A DNA stretch of 64,000 nt from CALNYZ01 sp942490945 (lineage in GTDB: Bacteria > Pseudomonadota > Gammaproteobacteria > UBA6429 > Thiohalophilaceae), in the NCBI GenBank assembly GCA_942490945.1, contig CALNYZ010000017.1, forward strand, positions 186,001 to 250,000, given 5' to 3'. Positions 17,688-27,524 of the stretch are shown in pieces. Both the position numbers and the translations under genes were made by a program. Every line of letters starts with the position of its first letter. Positions within the stretch are counted from its first letter, which is position 1. The notes beneath the pieces were generated by a model. It did not search any database. It saw only the letters and a program-made list of their open reading frames with translations, and had not been told where the DNA came from.

Positions 17688-18485
17688 ATGACGAGCCAAA
17701 TCCACCGCCTACTCAGCCTGATGCTGCTGTTGACTGGCCTTGCATTATCGGGCTGTGCCAGCACCAATGGCCCGACAGATGAGCGTGATCCATGGGAAGC
17801 CTACAACCGTTGGATGTTTTCATTTAATGATGAACTGGATCGTGAGTTATTACAGCCCGTCGCAAAAGCCTATAAGAACACAGTCCCGTCGCCCATCCAA
17901 ACCGGTGTGTCAAACGTATTCAGCAATCTGAATGACGTTGTCGTCGTGATTAATGACCTGCTGCAAGGCAAATTTGCACAGGCCGGTAATGATGCGCTAC
18001 GTTTTTTTGTGAATAGCGTCTTCGGTGTATTGGGAATATTTGATGTGGCGACGTATATGGAATTACCCAAACATAATGAAGATTTTGGTCAAACTTTGGC
18101 CGTCTGGGGAATTGAATCCGGACCTTATTTTATGTTGCCAGTACTCGGCCCAAGTACCATTCGTGATACAGCGGGACTGGCCATCGATACCCTTTATTTT
18201 GACCCCTTATATACCATAGAAGATGATGAGGCTCGCCTGGTGGCGGTTGGCTTGAAAGCCGTGGATACGCGAGCTCAACTGCTCAGCGCCAGCAAGGTGA
18301 TGGATCAGGCTGCCATAGATCGCTACGCATTTTTACGCGATGCCTATTTGCAGCGACGTGAAAGCCTTATATATGACGGCAATCCACCGCGCAAAGCCCA
18401 GCCGCAAATGAAGCAATCAAAAGAAGACCTGCAACTTGAAAAAGAACTCGATCTTGAACTGGAAAAAGCACTTGAAGGTAATTAA
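17688..18485 (+). CDS. mlaA: Outer-membrane lipoprotein MlaA (VacJ)
   Basis: The 265-residue protein has a lipobox LSGC with Cys23, and the MlaA signature DPWEAYNRWMFSFND directly after it. MlaA removes misplaced phospholipid from the outer leaflet and passes it to MlaC. A good ribosome site (AGGAG) precedes the ATG. The C-terminus is a charged Glu/Lys/Leu-rich helix. It is split from the mlaFEDCB operon, as is usual. Confidence 0.95.
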   Translation: MTSQIHRLLSLMLLLTGLALSGCASTNGPTDERDPWEAYNRWMFSFNDELDRELLQPVAKAYKNTVPSPIQTGVSNVFSNLNDVVVVINDLLQGKFAQAGNDALRFFVNSVFGVLGIFDVATYMELPKHNEDFGQTLAVWGIESGPYFMLPVLGPSTIRDTAGLAIDTLYFDPLYTIEDDEARLVAVGLKAVDTRAQLLSASKVMDQAAIDRYAFLRDAYLQRRESLIYDGNPPRKAQPQMKQSKEDLQLEKELDLELEKALEGN

Positions 18486-18520
18486 CCACTTCAGCCACCA
18501 CGCCCCAGGCTATTTCTGAC

Positions 18521-19513
18521 ATGACTGTGCTTCTCGCCTTTGCCGCTATTCTTGGCGGCCTGGTTTTACTGGTCTGGTCGGCGGACAAATTTGTCCAGGG
18601 TGCGGCCGCCACCGCCTATAATCTGGGCGTCTCTACGATGGTCATCGGTCTGGTCGTGATCGGATTTGGCACCTCTGCACCCGAGATGCTGGTCTCGGCA
18701 ACAGCCGCCCTGCAAGGTAATCCACAACTTGCCGTAGGTAATGCGCTCGGTTCCAATATCGCCAATATTGCGCTGGTATTGGGCGCCACTGCCGTGATCA
18801 TGCCACTGGAAGTGAAATCGGAAACCTTACGTCGCGAATATCCCATCATGTTTATCGTCATGCTGGTCGCGCTGTTTCTGATGTCTGACCTGACCTTATC
18901 GCGGCTCGATGGGGTAATTTTGATTGCCGGTCTGGTTGGACTGATGGCCTGGATGGTCTGGATCAGCCAAAACAAGAGCAAAGGCAAGGCCGACCCGCTG
19001 CTTAACGAAATGAGCAATGAAATTCCAAAATTAGCCATGAAACCTGCCCTGCTCTGGCTGATCGTGGGTTTGATATTGCTACTGGTCAGTTCAAAAATTC
19101 TGGTCTGGGGTGCCATTATCGCGGCCAAATGGATGGGCATGAGCGATCTGGTTATCGGCCTGACGGTGATTGCTATCGGTACCAGTTTGCCAGAACTGGC
19201 AGCGTCAATCATGAGCGCGATTAAAAAAGAGCCGGATCTGGCCATCGGAAATATTATTGGCTCGAATATGTTTAATATCCTCGCGGTGCTGGGGATTTCA
19301 TCCAGTATCACCAATACGCCCATAACCCACATCGTGATTACGCGTGATTTTGGCACCATGTTAGGCTTAACGATTGCCCTGTTTATTATGGCCTATGGAT
19401 TTAAACGTCCAGGCCGAATAAACCGACCTGAAGGCATGATATTATTACTATGCTATTTAGCTTATCTTGCGATACTGTATCTAACCGAAGCCAGCGTAAT
19501 CAGCGCCGGCTAG
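18521..19513 (+). CDS. Calcium/sodium antiporter of the CaCA family (YrbG-like)
   Basis: This 330-residue protein of about ten membrane helices has the two inverted alpha repeats: GFGTSAPEMLVS with GNALGSNIANI, and AIGTSLPELAAS with GNIIGSNMFNIL. These carry the ion-binding Glu residues. It exchanges cations such as Ca2+ and Na+. It sits directly before kdsD, where YrbG sits in E. coli, and probably shares the transcript. Confidence 0.93.
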   Translation: MTVLLAFAAILGGLVLLVWSADKFVQGAAATAYNLGVSTMVIGLVVIGFGTSAPEMLVSATAALQGNPQLAVGNALGSNIANIALVLGATAVIMPLEVKSETLRREYPIMFIVMLVALFLMSDLTLSRLDGVILIAGLVGLMAWMVWISQNKSKGKADPLLNEMSNEIPKLAMKPALLWLIVGLILLLVSSKILVWGAIIAAKWMGMSDLVIGLTVIAIGTSLPELAASIMSAIKKEPDLAIGNIIGSNMFNILAVLGISSSITNTPITHIVITRDFGTMLGLTIALFIMAYGFKRPGRINRPEGMILLLCYLAYLAILYLTEASVISAG

Positions 19514-19528
19514 TCACTGCGAAGACGC

Positions 19529-20536
19529 ATGAACAAACATAAAGTAAGTATTAACAAAAATACCGTTATCGAACTGGGTAAAGCCGTCATTCAAACCGAA
19601 GCGCTCGCAATTCAGGCGCTTGCATCGCGTATTGATGAAAATTTCGTCGCCGCCTGTGATTTCATGCTGGCCTGCAAAGGGCGTGTGGTGGTGACCGGTA
19701 TGGGTAAATCCGGCCACATCGCCGGCAAAATCGCCGCAACGCTCGCCAGTACCGGGACACCGGCGTTTTATGTTCATCCGGGTGAAGCCAGCCATGGTGA
19801 TCTGGGTATGATCACACAGGCAGATGTGGTGCTCGCTTTGTCAAATTCAGGCGAAACAGATGAATTACTGACCATACTACCGCTAATCAAACGACTTGGT
19901 ATACCGCTGATTACCCTCACCGGACAAAAGACGTCCAGTCTGGCGACAGAAGCCAGTGTCAATATCGATGTCAGTGTTGCCAAAGAAGCCTGCCCGTTAG
20001 GACTGGCACCGACATCCAGCACCACTGCCACGCTGGCCATGGGTGATGCCCTGGCGGTGGCATTACTCGACTCCAGAAATTTCACCGCCGATGATTTTGC
20101 GTTCTCGCATCCCGGTGGCCGGCTCGGCAAGCGTTTGCTGCTGCATGTCGGCGACATCATGCACACTGGTGATACCATACCCATGGTCAGTACTGAGGCG
20201 AAATTACCTCAAGCTCTCATGGAAATGACCGGCAAAGGCCTGGGTATGACATGCATTATTGATGACCAGAACAAGCTTGCGGGCGTGTTTACTGATGGTG
20301 ATTTACGGCGCTTGTTTGAAACGGAATCCAAACAATCGCAAACCTCGCTGCAAGATATCGCTATCACAAGCGTCATGACTTCGCCCTGTAGGAGTGTGAC
20401 AGCCAACCAGCTGGCAGTGGCAGCCGTGCAAATCATGGATGACAAGCGTATTAACGCTCTGCCGGTAACTAACGAAAATGGCCAGGTAATTGGTTGCCTG
20501 AATATGCATACCCTGCTCCGCGCGGGTGTCGTTTGA
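19529..20536 (+). CDS. kdsD: Arabinose-5-phosphate isomerase
   Basis: The 335-residue protein has an N-terminal SIS sugar-isomerase domain (VVTGMGKSGHIAGKIAATLAS, and SNSGETDEL) and two C-terminal CBS domains (about 205-330). It makes arabinose 5-phosphate from ribulose 5-phosphate, the entry to KDO for lipopolysaccharide. kdsC follows 54 bases later. Confidence 0.95.
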   Translation: MNKHKVSINKNTVIELGKAVIQTEALAIQALASRIDENFVAACDFMLACKGRVVVTGMGKSGHIAGKIAATLASTGTPAFYVHPGEASHGDLGMITQADVVLALSNSGETDELLTILPLIKRLGIPLITLTGQKTSSLATEASVNIDVSVAKEACPLGLAPTSSTTATLAMGDALAVALLDSRNFTADDFAFSHPGGRLGKRLLLHVGDIMHTGDTIPMVSTEAKLPQALMEMTGKGLGMTCIIDDQNKLAGVFTDGDLRRLFETESKQSQTSLQDIAITSVMTSPCRSVTANQLAVAAVQIMDDKRINALPVTNENGQVIGCLNMHTLLRAGVV

Positions 20537-20590
20537 TACTGACAAGTATCTGATCGCCGATTACCGATCTTTGCAAAAATTATTGGATGT

Positions 20591-21118
20591 ATGATGAAAG
20601 AAATTCTTGATCGCGCAGCACAAATTAAACTGGTTGTTTTTGATGTCGACGGGGTGTTGACAGATGGTGGCCTGTTTTTTGGTGATGATGGGCTGGAATA
20701 CAAAATGTTTTATTCGCGTGACGGCCTGGGCATGAAACTATTGCAACGCAGTGGCGTCGAAATTGGTGTTATCACGGCACGAAGTTCAAAGGTTGTGGTT
20801 CACCGCATGGCGAATCTCGGTATTGAGCATGTATATCAGGGCAAGCTGGAAAAATTGCCCGCCTTGGAAGACATGACAAACAAACTCAATATTAATATGG
20901 AACAAACCGCCTACGTTGGTGATGATGTCATTGATTTACCGGTAATGAAACGTGTCGGCCTGGCCATTGCCGTTGCCGATGCACACCCTTTCGTCATCGA
21001 GCATTCACACTGGCAGACCCATAATCGTGGTGGTCGAGGCGCCGCACGTGATGTATGTGAACTGATCATGCGTGCGCAAAATACCCTGGATGCGCAATAC
21101 ATGAGTTTCATCGACTGA
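20591..21118 (+). CDS. kdsC: 3-deoxy-D-manno-octulosonate 8-phosphate phosphatase
   Basis: The 175-residue HAD phosphatase is of the cap-less type, with VVFDVDGVLTDGG holding the nucleophile Asp and the acid Asp. Further motifs are ITARSS and YVGDDVIDLPVM. It releases KDO from KDO-8-phosphate. The doubled ATG start (20591/20594) is typical. lptC follows in the same operon. Confidence 0.96.
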   Translation: MMKEILDRAAQIKLVVFDVDGVLTDGGLFFGDDGLEYKMFYSRDGLGMKLLQRSGVEIGVITARSSKVVVHRMANLGIEHVYQGKLEKLPALEDMTNKLNINMEQTAYVGDDVIDLPVMKRVGLAIAVADAHPFVIEHSHWQTHNRGGRGAARDVCELIMRAQNTLDAQYMSFID

Positions 21119-21154
21119 ATCGAAGTATGTGTCACATTTGAAAAAAGAAATTAA

Positions 21155-21721
21155 ATGAATCGCCTCGGGTATTTACTATTACTGCTTACCGTGACTGCCA
21201 TTGCAGCCACCAGCAGCTGGTTACTAAGCAAGGTTGACGAAAAACCGTTGAGCATATTGCAACCGGAGCGGCATGATCCCGATTACTTTATGACAAATTT
21301 CAATGCCACGGTAATGAATGCCGGTGGTACACCTAAATATAAAATGAGCGCAACCAGACTGGAGCATTTCCCGGATGATGGCAGCATTGATGTCACCCAA
21401 CCTTATTTTGAATATTTTCGTCCCCATCTTTCGCCCTGGATTGTTGTCGCTGACGCGGGTCAAATTTTTAACAAGGGCAAACTTGTCCATCTTAATGGCA
21501 AGGTAATAATGGAGCGTCAAAAGAGTAACACCGAACCCTACGTAAAACTGGTCACACGTGATTTACGTATACATACGGATACAGAATATGCCGAAACAGA
21601 CGCTAAAGTGAATGTGCAATCCGATAATCGTCAGTTGCAAGCAACGGGCATGCGTGTCAATCTCGCGGCAGGCAAGCTCGAATTACGTAACAAGGTAACG
21701 GGTACTTATGGGATTAAATAA
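21155..21721 (+). CDS. lptC: Lipopolysaccharide export protein LptC
   Basis: The 188-residue protein has an N-terminal membrane helix (about 4-24) and a periplasmic beta-jellyroll (SILQPERHDPDYFMTNF near 34-50). It bridges the LptBFG extractor and LptA in the LPS transport bridge. Its 3' end overlaps the lptA start by 14 bases. Confidence 0.93.
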   Translation: MNRLGYLLLLLTVTAIAATSSWLLSKVDEKPLSILQPERHDPDYFMTNFNATVMNAGGTPKYKMSATRLEHFPDDGSIDVTQPYFEYFRPHLSPWIVVADAGQIFNKGKLVHLNGKVIMERQKSNTEPYVKLVTRDLRIHTDTEYAETDAKVNVQSDNRQLQATGMRVNLAAGKLELRNKVTGTYGIK

Positions 21722-22211
21722 CCTCACATACTTTACTACCTTGCTGGTACTGCTGTTGCCGCTTAATCAGGGATTTGCGTTAAAAACGGATCGCGATCAA
21801 CCGATTACGATTCAGGCTGACCATGTCATGCTCGATGAAAAAAAAGGCACCAGTGAATATACAGGGAATGTGCACTTCACACAGGGCAGTATCGTATTAA
21901 AAGGTGACAAAGTGATCATTTACCAGCCAAATGGCAGTCTGGAAAGTGTCATCGTTTATGGCAGACCTGCCAGTTTTGAACAACGATCGGATGTCCAGCC
22001 TGAAAAAGTCAATGCGCTCGCCGAAAAGATGGAATACATTGCCAAACAACAAAAAGTGCTATTAACAACCAATGCATCAGTCTGGCAAGGTAAAAATCGC
22101 CTCAGTGGTGATTACATCGAGTACGATACGACCAAGAGTACAGTAACTGCCAGCAAAGAAGATGATAGCGACAAGCGTGTCCGCGCCATCATTGAACCCA
22201 CCAAGAAGTAA
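21708..22211 (+). CDS. lptA: Lipopolysaccharide transport periplasmic protein LptA
   Basis: The 167-residue protein has a signal peptide (about 1-24) and an OstA/LptA domain with the typical opening QPITIQADHVMLDEKKGTSEYTGNV. LptA oligomers make the periplasmic LPS bridge from LptC to LptD. It lies between lptC (overlap) and lptB (9 bases). Confidence 0.95.
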   Translation: MGLNNLTYFTTLLVLLLPLNQGFALKTDRDQPITIQADHVMLDEKKGTSEYTGNVHFTQGSIVLKGDKVIIYQPNGSLESVIVYGRPASFEQRSDVQPEKVNALAEKMEYIAKQQKVLLTTNASVWQGKNRLSGDYIEYDTTKSTVTASKEDDSDKRVRAIIEPTKK

Positions 22212-22219
22212 CGGGCATT

Positions 22220-22945
22220 ATGTCGCGATTGATAGCCGAAAAAATTTGCAAGAAATATAAGGGCCGTGAAACCGTAAAAGACGTTACTATCCAGCTGGAT
22301 AGCGGTGACGTGGTGGGACTGCTCGGCCCGAATGGTGCAGGCAAAACGACCTCATTTTACATGATAGTCGGTATCATCAAGGCCGATTCTGGGCAGATCA
22401 GGTTGGACGAGCGAGATATCACTACCCTGCCCATGCATCTGCGTGCCCGCGCTGGTATTGGATATTTGCCGCAGGAAGCGTCGATTTTCCGTAAATTGTC
22501 AGTAGCTGACAATATTCGTGCGATATTACAAACCCGACATGACCTTGATTCCTACCAGCAAGATCACAAGCTGGAAGAACTTCTTGATGAGCTCCATATT
22601 GGACATATCCGGAAAAATATGGGCATGAGCCTGTCCGGCGGTGAACGGCGCCGGGTCGAAATAGCGCGTGCATTGGCAACAGAACCACGCTTTATTCTGC
22701 TTGATGAACCCTTCGCGGGTGTTGATCCGATATCAGTACTTGATATCCAGAACATCATCACCCATCTCAAAGAGAGGGATATCGGTGTATTGATTACCGA
22801 TCATAATGTTCGGGAAACACTCGGTATTTGCCATCGTGCCTATATTTTGAATGAAGGCAAGGTCATTGCCGAAGGCAAACCTGAGGTACTACTGAATGAC
22901 AGCCAGGTAAGAAGAGTCTATTTAGGTGAAAATTTCAAGCTATAA
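22220..22945 (+). CDS. lptB: LPS export ABC transporter ATP-binding protein LptB
   Basis: This is a 241-residue ABC ATPase with Walker A GPNGAGKTTS, signature LSGGERRRVEIARA, Walker B FILLDEPFAGVDP and switch His in ITDHNV. It drives LPS extraction from the inner membrane with LptFG. The last gene of the lpt block, it lies 85 bases before rpoN. Confidence 0.97.
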   Translation: MSRLIAEKICKKYKGRETVKDVTIQLDSGDVVGLLGPNGAGKTTSFYMIVGIIKADSGQIRLDERDITTLPMHLRARAGIGYLPQEASIFRKLSVADNIRAILQTRHDLDSYQQDHKLEELLDELHIGHIRKNMGMSLSGGERRRVEIARALATEPRFILLDEPFAGVDPISVLDIQNIITHLKERDIGVLITDHNVRETLGICHRAYILNEGKVIAEGKPEVLLNDSQVRRVYLGENFKL

Positions 22946-23030
22946 CAAGACTGCATCTGATATTGAAATACGCTAGAATCATAACTGCCAGGACACAAAC
23001 AAGGCACAATAGTAGTACACGCCATAAATT

Positions 23031-24494
23031 ATGAAACAAACACTCCAGTTACGTCTCGGTCAACATCTCACGATGACGCCGCAATTGCAGCAAGCCATTC
23101 GCTTGTTGCAACTTTCAACACTTGAATTGCAGCAAGAAGTACAGGAAGCTCTTGAGAGCAACCCGATGCTGGAAACGGTGGAGGAATCCGACCGCGCACA
23201 GGAAAACAGCCAGGAAACGACCGATTCCGAGCGTCTCAACAACGGCGATGGCGAACAACGCGACACGGCGAAAAATGAACTGGAAAATATACCTGATGAA
23301 CTACCCGTTGATACTGCATGGGAAGATATCTATGACGGTATGCCGGTTACCCAACACGGTGCCTCAGCGTCATCAGATTCACGAGACTACGAATCGCCGC
23401 AAGCCACAGGGGAAAGTTTACAGGAACACCTGTCATGGCAATTACAAATGACGCCGCTAAGTCAAATAGACAAACTGATAGGCGAAGCCATTATTGATTC
23501 GATAAATGAGGATGGCTTTCTCACGACTGATATCGAAGACATATTGCAATCCTGTGGTGAAGATAGTGAACTCGAGCTGGACGAGGTACAGGCTGTGCTG
23601 CGCCTCATTCAATCATTTGATCCACCCGGCATCGCGGCAAGGGACTTGAGAGAAAGTCTAATCCTGCAACTTAAACAGTTACCCGGTTCTCCTGAAGTCA
23701 CCAAGACACTGGAGCTTGTCGAATCGCATTTCGAGCTGCTTGCAAATCGGGATTATAACCAGCTCGCGCGGCGATTGAAGTTGACCGAAGACGAGCTAAA
23801 ATTGATATTACAGGTCATACAGTCGCTTAATCCACGACCAGGTGGACATATAACGAACACCAACTCAGAGTACATCATTCCGGATGTCATCGTTGCCAAA
23901 CAAAAAAATAAATGGGTTGTGAAACTGAACTCAGATGCAGCACCACGAATTCGTGTCAATCCCACATATGCTAATATGATAAAGGATGTGCACAATAGCG
24001 CCGATAATACCTACATGAAAAATCACTTGCAGGAAGCAAAGTGGTTTATCAAAAGCCTGCAGAGTCGAAATGAAACCTTGTTAAAAGTCGCGACCAGCAT
24101 AGTCAATCACCAAATCGGCTTTCTCGAGCATGGTGAAGAAGCGATGAAAGCGCTGGTGCTGCATAATATCGCCGAAGAAGTCGAAATGCACGAATCAACC
24201 GTGTCACGGGTCACAACCAAAAAATACATGCACACGCCACGCGGAATCTTTGAGCTGAAATACTTTTTCTCCAGCCATGTCAGTACCGACAGTGGTGGAG
24301 AATGCTCGGCAACGGCAATTCGTGCCATTCTTAAAAAAATGATAACTGCCGAAAATACCAAGAAACCACTCAGCGACAGCAAGCTGGCACAAATATTATC
24401 AGATCAAGGTATTAATGTTGCACGTCGAACGGTAGCCAAATACCGGGAGTCCATGTCCATTCCACCGTCAAATGAACGCAAACGATTAACCTAA
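23031..24494 (+). CDS. rpoN: RNA polymerase sigma-54 factor
   Basis: The 487-residue protein has the activator-interacting region I (Gln-rich, MTPQLQQAIRLLQLSTLELQ) and an acidic region II (about 50-115). The core-binding and DNA-binding domains follow, ending in the RpoN box ARRTVAKYRE. It recognises -24/-12 promoters that need an AAA+ activator, classically for nitrogen control. It heads the hpf-ptsN-hprK-rapZ-PTS genes, the usual rpoN neighbourhood. Confidence 0.97.
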   Translation: MKQTLQLRLGQHLTMTPQLQQAIRLLQLSTLELQQEVQEALESNPMLETVEESDRAQENSQETTDSERLNNGDGEQRDTAKNELENIPDELPVDTAWEDIYDGMPVTQHGASASSDSRDYESPQATGESLQEHLSWQLQMTPLSQIDKLIGEAIIDSINEDGFLTTDIEDILQSCGEDSELELDEVQAVLRLIQSFDPPGIAARDLRESLILQLKQLPGSPEVTKTLELVESHFELLANRDYNQLARRLKLTEDELKLILQVIQSLNPRPGGHITNTNSEYIIPDVIVAKQKNKWVVKLNSDAAPRIRVNPTYANMIKDVHNSADNTYMKNHLQEAKWFIKSLQSRNETLLKVATSIVNHQIGFLEHGEEAMKALVLHNIAEEVEMHESTVSRVTTKKYMHTPRGIFELKYFFSSHVSTDSGGECSATAIRAILKKMITAENTKKPLSDSKLAQILSDQGINVARRTVAKYRESMSIPPSNERKRLT

Positions 24495-24519
24495 AGCCCT
24501 TCTACAAAAGGAGTAACTC

Positions 24520-24846
24520 ATGCAATTAAATGTAACAGGCCATCACGTAGATATCACCGAATCCATGCAAGCCTATGTCGAAAACAAATTTGAGCGTCTT
24601 GAACGTCACTTCGATCATGTTACCAATATTCACGTTATCCTTATGGTTGAAAAGTTGCGACAAAAAGCAGAAGCGACGATCCATATAAGTGGCGCGAGCA
24701 TATTTGCTGATGCTGAAAATGAAGATATGTATGCTGCAATTGATGCGCTGGTTGATAAACTGGATCGACAAATCAAGAAACATAAAGAAAAATTAACTGA
24801 TCATCACCGTCAGGATGGTCGCGACATGAAACAACCACAATTATAA
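24520..24846 (+). CDS. hpf: Ribosome hibernation promoting factor, short form
   Basis: The 108-residue length and the conserved opening LNVTGHHVDITESMQAYVENK identify the short HPF/YfiA family. It binds the 30S subunit in stationary phase and promotes ribosome dimers with RMF in organisms that have it. AAAGGAG lies 9 bases before the ATG. It is the usual gene directly after rpoN. Confidence 0.95.
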   Translation: MQLNVTGHHVDITESMQAYVENKFERLERHFDHVTNIHVILMVEKLRQKAEATIHISGASIFADAENEDMYAAIDALVDKLDRQIKKHKEKLTDHHRQDGRDMKQPQL

Positions 24847-24864
24847 ATTGGAAACCACACGGCA

Positions 24865-25329
24865 ATGCAGCTACATGAATTAATCAAACAGGAAAACATC
24901 GCGTGCGACGTCGACGCACAAAGTAAAAAACGTGCACTGGAGGCTGTCAGCAGCCTGATTTCCAGTCACAATGGTTCTATCAATGCCAATGAAATATTTG
25001 ACAGTTTGATAGCACGTGAAAAACTTGGTGCCACAGGGCTGGGTTACGGTGTTGCAATTCCACATGGAAGATTGAAAAATATTGATACCATTGTAGCTGC
25101 ATTTATAAAATTAAAAGACGCGATTGATTATGATTCGATCGATAAAAAACCGGTCGATCTGATTTTCGCATTACTGGTTCCGGAAGATGCGGCAGACGAA
25201 CATTTACAAACGCTGGCAATGTTGGCGAAAATGTTTAACGACGAAAACATTCGCGATTCACTACGCAAGGCAACTTCTGCTGATGACATAATCAAACAAC
25301 TGGCAAACTGGGAAATGACTCAACATTAA
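24865..25329 (+). CDS. ptsN: Nitrogen PTS enzyme IIA
   Basis: The 154-residue EIIA-Ntr/fructose-type domain has its phospho-acceptor His in GVAIPHGRLKN. In the nitrogen PTS its phosphorylation state signals nitrogen or potassium status by protein contacts and not by sugar transport. It precedes hprK and shares the transcript with HPr and enzyme I downstream. Confidence 0.94.
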   Translation: MQLHELIKQENIACDVDAQSKKRALEAVSSLISSHNGSINANEIFDSLIAREKLGATGLGYGVAIPHGRLKNIDTIVAAFIKLKDAIDYDSIDKKPVDLIFALLVPEDAADEHLQTLAMLAKMFNDENIRDSLRKATSADDIIKQLANWEMTQH

Positions 25330-25339
25330 AAGATGCTAA

Positions 25340-26278
25340 ATGGATTTAACCGTATCCCAAGTATTCTCTGCTCAATCCGATGCTTTAAAGTTAAATTGGT
25401 ATATTGGTAAAAAGAACGATATATTTGCCAACCGGACTATTCCTCACATAAGTCCAGCTTCACTGATTGCAAATCACTTAAACCTTATTCGACCCCACCC
25501 TATACAAATAATTGGCGAGTCCGAAGCAGAATATCTTGATGGTCTTGGAAAAAATACCTTAAATGATACTATCAAACAATTATTCAATTACAAGCCTGTC
25601 CTGATTATTTACACACGCAATAGCAAACCTTCTGACAATATTATGCGTGCTGCAAAAAAACATAACACCAATATCTTTCTCACCAGTCTCAGCAGTGCAG
25701 ATACAATTGAAAGATTGCAATACTATTTTGCCGAAGTCTATGCCCAAAATACGCTTGTTCATGGCGTATTTATTGAAGTATTTGGTATTGGCACACTCTT
25801 ATCCGGACCAAGCGGTATTGGTAAAAGTGAATTGGCACTTGAGCTGGTTACCCGTGGACACCGCCTCGTCGCTGATGACGCTGTCGAATTTTTTGCACCC
25901 AATCCTGATACAGTCATGGGTAAATGCCCGGAACTATTAAAAGACTTTACCGAGGTCCGCGGTCTTGGCATTATCAATATTCGCCAGATCTTTGGCGACA
26001 GTGCCATCGCACCGGAATCCAGACTTGGCTTGATTATTCAATTACAGAGTTATTCTGACGTTGCCAGCAACCCTGATTTTCGTCTGGATGGTGCACAACG
26101 TAACCGCAAGATACTTACAAATTACATACCAGAGGTTATACTGCCCGTTGCGGTAGGGCGAAGCCTGGCGGTGATTGTTGAAGCAGCTGTTCGGAATCAC
26201 GTTTTAAAATTACGCGGCTACGATGCCATGCAGGATTTTATTCAAAAACAACAAGAACAGATAACACGCAAGTCATGA
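25340..26278 (+). CDS. hprK: HPr kinase/phosphorylase
   Basis: The 312-residue protein has an N-terminal domain and a C-terminal kinase domain with P-loop SGPSGIGKSELALEL (about 155-169) and the HprK signature EVRGLGIINIRQIFG. It phosphorylates and dephosphorylates a serine of HPr. The HPr encoded 1.2 kb downstream keeps that serine (Ser46). HprK is standard in Firmicutes and occurs in many beta- and some gammaproteobacteria, but not in E. coli. It overlaps rapZ by 4 bases. Confidence 0.95.
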   Translation: MDLTVSQVFSAQSDALKLNWYIGKKNDIFANRTIPHISPASLIANHLNLIRPHPIQIIGESEAEYLDGLGKNTLNDTIKQLFNYKPVLIIYTRNSKPSDNIMRAAKKHNTNIFLTSLSSADTIERLQYYFAEVYAQNTLVHGVFIEVFGIGTLLSGPSGIGKSELALELVTRGHRLVADDAVEFFAPNPDTVMGKCPELLKDFTEVRGLGIINIRQIFGDSAIAPESRLGLIIQLQSYSDVASNPDFRLDGAQRNRKILTNYIPEVILPVAVGRSLAVIVEAAVRNHVLKLRGYDAMQDFIQKQQEQITRKS

Positions 26279-27132
26279 AACTAATTATAATCAGCGGGCT
26301 TTCAGGCTCAGGCAAGAGTATCGCGCTTAACGTACTCGAAGACCTCGATTATTACTGTATTGACAATCTGCCTATCGGGTTAATAACTGTTTTGTCTGAT
26401 CAATTATTATCTAACCCGGAAACAATGACAGGCTCTGTTGCCGTTGGCATAGACTCCCGCAATCATCCGGATGGATTGAAACATTTTGACAAGGTTCTGG
26501 AAAATCTGAAAAATCGCAAGGTTGAAACAGAAGTCATCTTCTTGCAAGCTGATGATGCGACCTTGATAAAACGCTTCAGCGAAACACGCCGTAAACACCC
26601 GCTCAGCAATTCAAAAACTTCACTAAGCGAGGCAATTGTCAAGGAACGTGACCTTTTATACAACGTTACCGCCAATGCCGAGCTGGTTATCGATACTACA
26701 CATACAAATATACATCAATTGCGCGACCTGATAAAAGAACGCGTCCATAATACCAACAAGGAAACACTTTCAATCACGATAGAATCGTTCGGCTTTAAAC
26801 ATGGTATTCCACATAACGCTGATTTTATTTTTGACGTTCGTTGTCTGCCAAACCCTCACTGGGAACAAAAATTACGTGCTCTTACCGGCAAGGACAAAGC
26901 TGTACAAAAATTCCTGTCCTGTCATGACGATGTAAATGAAATGTTCAGTGATATATACAATTTTATACAAAAGTGGATCCCCAAGTTTGAAGAAGACAAC
27001 CGAAGTTATATTACCTTTGCAATAGGCTGCACCGGGGGGCACCACCGTTCAGTTTATCTCGTTGAAAAACTGGTTAAGGAACTCAACGCGAGCGGCAGGG
27101 ATATCCTGATACGCCACCGTGAATTACCATGA
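26275..27132 (+). CDS. rapZ: RNase adapter protein RapZ
   Basis: The 285-residue protein has an N-terminal P-loop (SGLSGSGKSIALNVLEDL) and the conserved C-terminal domain with FDVRCLPNPHW and GCTGGHHRSVYLVEKL. In enterics RapZ guides RNase E to the GlmZ sRNA and senses glucosamine 6-phosphate. It lies between hprK and the EIIA gene with 4-base overlaps on both sides, so the set is translationally coupled. Confidence 0.96.
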   Translation: MKLIIISGLSGSGKSIALNVLEDLDYYCIDNLPIGLITVLSDQLLSNPETMTGSVAVGIDSRNHPDGLKHFDKVLENLKNRKVETEVIFLQADDATLIKRFSETRRKHPLSNSKTSLSEAIVKERDLLYNVTANAELVIDTTHTNIHQLRDLIKERVHNTNKETLSITIESFGFKHGIPHNADFIFDVRCLPNPHWEQKLRALTGKDKAVQKFLSCHDDVNEMFSDIYNFIQKWIPKFEEDNRSYITFAIGCTGGHHRSVYLVEKLVKELNASGRDILIRHRELP

Positions 27133-27521
27133 GTGTAGGCATACTGATAATTACCCATAATAATATCGGTCAGGCGCTACTCGATAGTGCTGTAGAAATT
27201 ATCGGTACCTGCCCGGCAAATGTAAAAGCCATTTCAATTACAACCCGCTCAGACAAGGAGTCATTTATTCAACTTGCGAACAAGGAAGCTCTGCAACTTG
27301 ACAGTAAGGATGGCATTTTGATTCTGACCGATCTGTATGGCGCAACCCCGAGCAACATTGCAAGCGCTATTACTGTAAACAATAGTGTGGTTGTGACTGG
27401 TGTGAATTTACCCATGCTGATTCGTGTTTTAAATTATTATAACTTGCCTCTGGATGACCTCAGTCAAAAAGCCGTAACTGGCGGTCATGATGGCGTGCTT
27501 GCCTACCCTGCTAATGGATAA
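27129..27521 (+). CDS. Orphan mannose-family PTS EIIA component
   Basis: The 130-residue EIIA-Man domain has acceptor His10 in ILIITHNNIG and the typical ILTDLYGATPSNIA. No EIIB, EIIC or EIID gene is near, so a sugar-transport role is unlikely. Proteobacterial orphan EIIA-Man proteins beside hprK act in signalling, but the target here is not visible. It starts inside the rapZ stop (ATGA). Confidence 0.9.
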   Translation: MSVGILIITHNNIGQALLDSAVEIIGTCPANVKAISITTRSDKESFIQLANKEALQLDSKDGILILTDLYGATPSNIASAITVNNSVVVTGVNLPMLIRVLNYYNLPLDDLSQKAVTGGHDGVLAYPANG

Positions 27522-27524
27522 CCC

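Noticed and set aside
18616..19359. Long open frame antisense to the Ca/Na antiporter gene
   Set aside because: It mirrors a strong membrane protein gene in another frame, with no ribosome site or family match.
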